NCBI GenBank assembly: GCA_019637115.1
Contig: JAHBWH010000051.1
Coordinates: 1-47,228 of the forward strand
DNA length: 47,228 nt
Reading direction: 5' to 3'
Source of the DNA: Myxococcales bacterium
GTDB taxonomy: Bacteria; Myxococcota_A; Polyangia; Polyangiales; Houyiibacteriaceae
The notes beneath the pieces were generated by a model, which searched no databases, was not told the origin of the DNA, and saw only the letters and a program-made list of their open reading frames with translations. The position numbers and the translations under genes were made by a program. Position 1 is the first letter of the stretch. Every line of letters starts with the position of its first letter. Positions 45,243-47,228 of this stretch are shown piece after piece.

Positions 45243-45272
45243 TTGCACGCCGATGGTAGAGGTTGCTAGGTT
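45243..45272 (+). promoter_or_regulatory. Promoter candidate for gltA
   Basis: TTGCAC (45243-45248), 18 bases, TAGGTT (45267-45272), about 70 bases before ATG 45342 in the 227-base divergent gap. Confidence 0.4.
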
Positions 45273-45341
45273 CCGCGCCGCTCGGCGCCCTGGGGCGGTT
45301 TCCCCTACCGCTCTCGTGAGGCCGCCCCATGAAGGACTTCC

Positions 45342-46490
45342 ATGGCTGACTCGCCCGAATTCGCCCCCGGTCTCGCGGGGATCCCCGCTGCCCGATCCAG
45401 CGTCTGCCTCATCAACGGCGCCGCCGGCAAGCTGCAATATCGGGGCTATCCGGTCGAGCAGCTCGCGGAGCACTGCAACTACGAAGAGGTCACGTACCTC
45501 TTGCTTTTCGGCAGCCTCCCAACGCGTGATCAGCTTGCGGCGTTCACCGCCGAGCTCGCGGCGGAGCGGCACCTCAAGTTCCGCATCATCGACGTGCTCA
45601 AGCAGCTCCCGGAGAGCGGGCACCCGATGGACGCGCTCACCGCGGCGGTCGCCGTCATGGGCATGTTCTACGCCGAGGGCGACCACGTTGCGGATCCGGC
45701 GTTCCGACGCCTCTGCGCGGTGCGCCTCGTGGCCAAGCTGCCCACCGTGGTCGCGGCGTGGCACCGCATCCGCCGTGGCGACAACCCGATCGAGCCTCGC
45801 TCGGACCTGGGCCATGCCGCGAACTTCCTCTACATGCTCGAGGGCGAGGAGCCGGACGAGCTCGCCGCGCGCATCATGGACGCCGCCCTCGTGCTTCACG
45901 CCGAGCACTCCATGAACGCTTCGACCTTCACTTGCCGCGTCACCGCCTCGACGCTCGCCGACCCCTACGCTTCGGTCGCGTCTGCGATCGGCTCGCTCGC
46001 GGGGCCCCTCCACGGCGGCGCGAACGAAGTCGTGCTCGAGATGCTCCGCACCATCCCGGACTCGACGCCGGAGACCGTCCGCGTGTGGGCCGAGAACAAG
46101 CTCGCCCGCAAGGAAAAGATCATGGGGTTCGGGCACCGCGTCTACAAGGTCAAGGATCCGCGCGCGGACATCCTGCAGACACTCGCCACCCAGCTCTTCG
46201 ACAAACTCGGCTCGACGCCCATCTACGCGACCGCGATCGAGCTCGAGAAGCAGATGAAGGAGCTCGTGGGCCACAAGGGCATCGCGCCCAACGTCGACTT
46301 CTACTCTGGCATCGTCTACGAGAAGCTCGGCCTCGACACCGACAACTTCACGCCCGTCTTCGCCATCAGCCGTGTCGCGGGTTGGCTCGCCCACCTGCTC
46401 GAGCAGCTCGAAGACAACCGCATCTACCGTCCCTCGCAGATCTGGACGGGAACGGCAGATCGGACCGTCCCCACCATCGACGAGCGCTGA
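45342..46490 (+). CDS. gltA: Citrate synthase
   Basis: A 382-residue enzyme condensing oxaloacetate and acetyl-CoA, the entry step of the TCA cycle. Seen: CLINGAAGKLQYRGYPVEQLAE, HSMNASTFTCRVTASTLADPYASV, SLAGPLHGGANEVVLEML (catalytic His), MGFGHRVYKVKDPRA (second His), PNVDFYSGIVYEKLG (Asp), RVAGWLAHLLEQLEDNRIYRPSQIW. ATG 45342 is preceded by AAGGA. A seven-codon frame ATG-AAG-GAC-TTC-CAT-GGC-TGA (45329-45349) overlaps this start. Downstream, CCTTTGG (46525-46531) and CCAAAGG (46550-46556) could form a terminator hairpin with an 18-base loop. The length and shape fit the bacterial/archaeal type II group. Confidence 0.97.
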   Translation: MADSPEFAPGLAGIPAARSSVCLINGAAGKLQYRGYPVEQLAEHCNYEEVTYLLLFGSLPTRDQLAAFTAELAAERHLKFRIIDVLKQLPESGHPMDALTAAVAVMGMFYAEGDHVADPAFRRLCAVRLVAKLPTVVAAWHRIRRGDNPIEPRSDLGHAANFLYMLEGEEPDELAARIMDAALVLHAEHSMNASTFTCRVTASTLADPYASVASAIGSLAGPLHGGANEVVLEMLRTIPDSTPETVRVWAENKLARKEKIMGFGHRVYKVKDPRADILQTLATQLFDKLGSTPIYATAIELEKQMKELVGHKGIAPNVDFYSGIVYEKLGLDTDNFTPVFAISRVAGWLAHLLEQLEDNRIYRPSQIWTGTADRTVPTIDER

Positions 46491-46559
46491 CCCGTCGCAC
46501 GGCGGAACGATGGGGCGAACCGAGCCTTTGGAACCGCGCCCTGGGCAAACCAAAGGACG

Positions 46560-46830
46560 CCCGCACTGAGCGACCCAGGAGCCCACTGAGCGACCCAGGA
46601 GCCGGCCGAGCCGCGGAGCCGGGGCCTTCCGGAGCCGGCGAACCGAAGGACGGAGCGGACGGAGCCGGCGAACCGAAGGACGGCCTTGCGCGCGGCGAGG
46701 CGGAGCCGGCGAGGCGGAGCCGGCGAGGCGGAGCCGGCGAACCGAGGCGAGGCGGAGCCGGCGAACCGCGGAGCCGGCGAACCGACGGAGCCGGCGAACC
46801 GAAGGACGGCCTCGAGCGCGCGTAGCGCGC
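46560..46830. repeat. Mixed tandem repeats after gltA (20-bp duplicate and GAGCCGGCGA units)
   Basis: A perfect 20-base tandem duplicate (CACTGAGCGACCCAGGAGCC at 46564 and 46584) is followed by about eight irregular units of GGAGCCGGCGAACCG, GGAGCCGGCGAGGC and GAAGGACGG types. They lie in the 557-base gap 46491-47047 between convergent genes. The part after 46830 shows no repeats or recognisable gene. Confidence 0.85.
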
Positions 46831-47047
46831 GGTTAGCGCGAGGTTCAGTCGGAGCGGATGGTTCTCGCTCTGCGGTTCGCGCGGGTCGGCTCGGGCGCGG
46901 GCGTCGCGTTCGGTCGCGGCGGGTCGCGTCGGGCGACGGACGCACTTCGGCCTCGGCGTGGCCGGGGTGGGTCACGCGAGGCTCGGGGCGCAGTGGGGCC
47001 TTCCGGCGCTGGGGCATCCGGTGGGCTCCGTTGGAGTGGGTCGGGCG

Positions 47048-47228
47048 TTAGGTGGCGACGGGGAAGCCGAAGACCTTGGCCCAGCGGTAGGTGCCGGGAG
47101 GGAAGACGACTTCGTCGCCTTTCTTGAAGTTGGCGACGGCTTCGGCGTGGAGGGCCCAGAACTCGCGGAGGCGGTCGATGGCCTGCTCGCGCGCGGCCTT
47201 CTGGCCTCGGCCGGCCTTGATGCGGGGC
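47048..47228 (-). CDS. C-terminal fragment of an unknown protein, possibly transposase-like
   Basis: The reverse strand ends at a TAA at 47050-47048 and is open to the right edge, so only about 60 residues are visible. It reads as a basic, helical region (RGQKAAREQAIDRLREFWALHAE) followed by VANFKKGDEVVFPPGTYRW and KVFGFPVAT. The VVFPPGTY-type ending reminds me of C-termini of REP-associated/Y1 transposases, but this rests on memory of the ending and is not proven. Confidence 0.4.
   Translation of the reverse strand, partial: PRIKAGRGQKAAREQAIDRLREFWALHAEAVANFKKGDEVVFPPGTYRWAKVFGFPVAT

Overview
This is high-GC (about 70%) DNA from a Gram-negative, myxobacterium-like bacterium. A Polyangiales/Sandaracinus-type member of the Myxococcota is my inference, not a sequence match. 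The reasons are the many large lipoproteins, sigma-54 and FHA regulators, an FHA-GAF-adenylate cyclase, a GAF-GAF histidine kinase, a PP2C phosphatase, TonB-, HEAT- and beta-propeller-type envelope proteins, and core genes of proteobacterial type. The region is mostly chromosomal core and envelope/signalling genes. I see no prophage, integron, CRISPR array, rRNA or tRNA, and at most one transposase-like fragment at the right edge.

Layout. 1-7.3 kb: a truncated CheY-like regulator, a membrane-embedded spermidine-synthase-like TPR protein, a sigma-54 activator with an FHA domain, and, divergently, a degenerate glycogen-synthase-like protein. 7.4-13.6 kb: a small membrane protein, a beta-propeller/HEAT lipoprotein coupled to a HEAT-repeat exported protein, an unknown lipoprotein and a WXXGXW-type lipoprotein. 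13.9-18 kb: a TonB-domain protein overlapping queG, then a XerC-type recombinase. 18-27.5 kb: hslVU, a CBM9-like lipoprotein, ffh, polA and a periplasmic sensor-like lipoprotein. 27.6-31.5 kb: groES-groEL with a promoter and CIRCE operator, two coupled unknown genes, and rpoZ. 31.6-38.7 kb: the cyclase, accA, a CpoB/YbgF-like TPR lipoprotein coupled to a LysM protein, and a sensor kinase. 38.9-46.5 kb: a PP2C phosphatase, a family 4 uracil-DNA glycosylase coupled to a cupin lipoprotein and a short acyl-CoA-dehydrogenase-like protein, RlpA, a metallophosphatase/tetraheme lipoprotein, and citrate synthase.

The most unusual signal lies between genes. Many gaps between co-directional genes carry a private short tandem repeat of 11-14, 39 or irregular 12-like bp units. 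Several share a GTCCGAG-like core and sit after one gene's stop or terminator and before the next gene's promoter or start. A related repeat lies inside the uracil-DNA glycosylase gene as an in-frame RVSEP/RVSEPEP linker. Other points worth a second look are enzyme-family proteins whose key residues look lost (glycogen-synthase-like, acyl-CoA-dehydrogenase-like, the PolA proofreading domain), adjacent perfect palindromes, a CIRCE-like second inverted repeat, and a metallophosphatase fused to four haem sites.

All functional calls come from reading motifs by eye. No database search was run, and start codons are judged from ribosome-binding sites, signal peptides and family N-termini.
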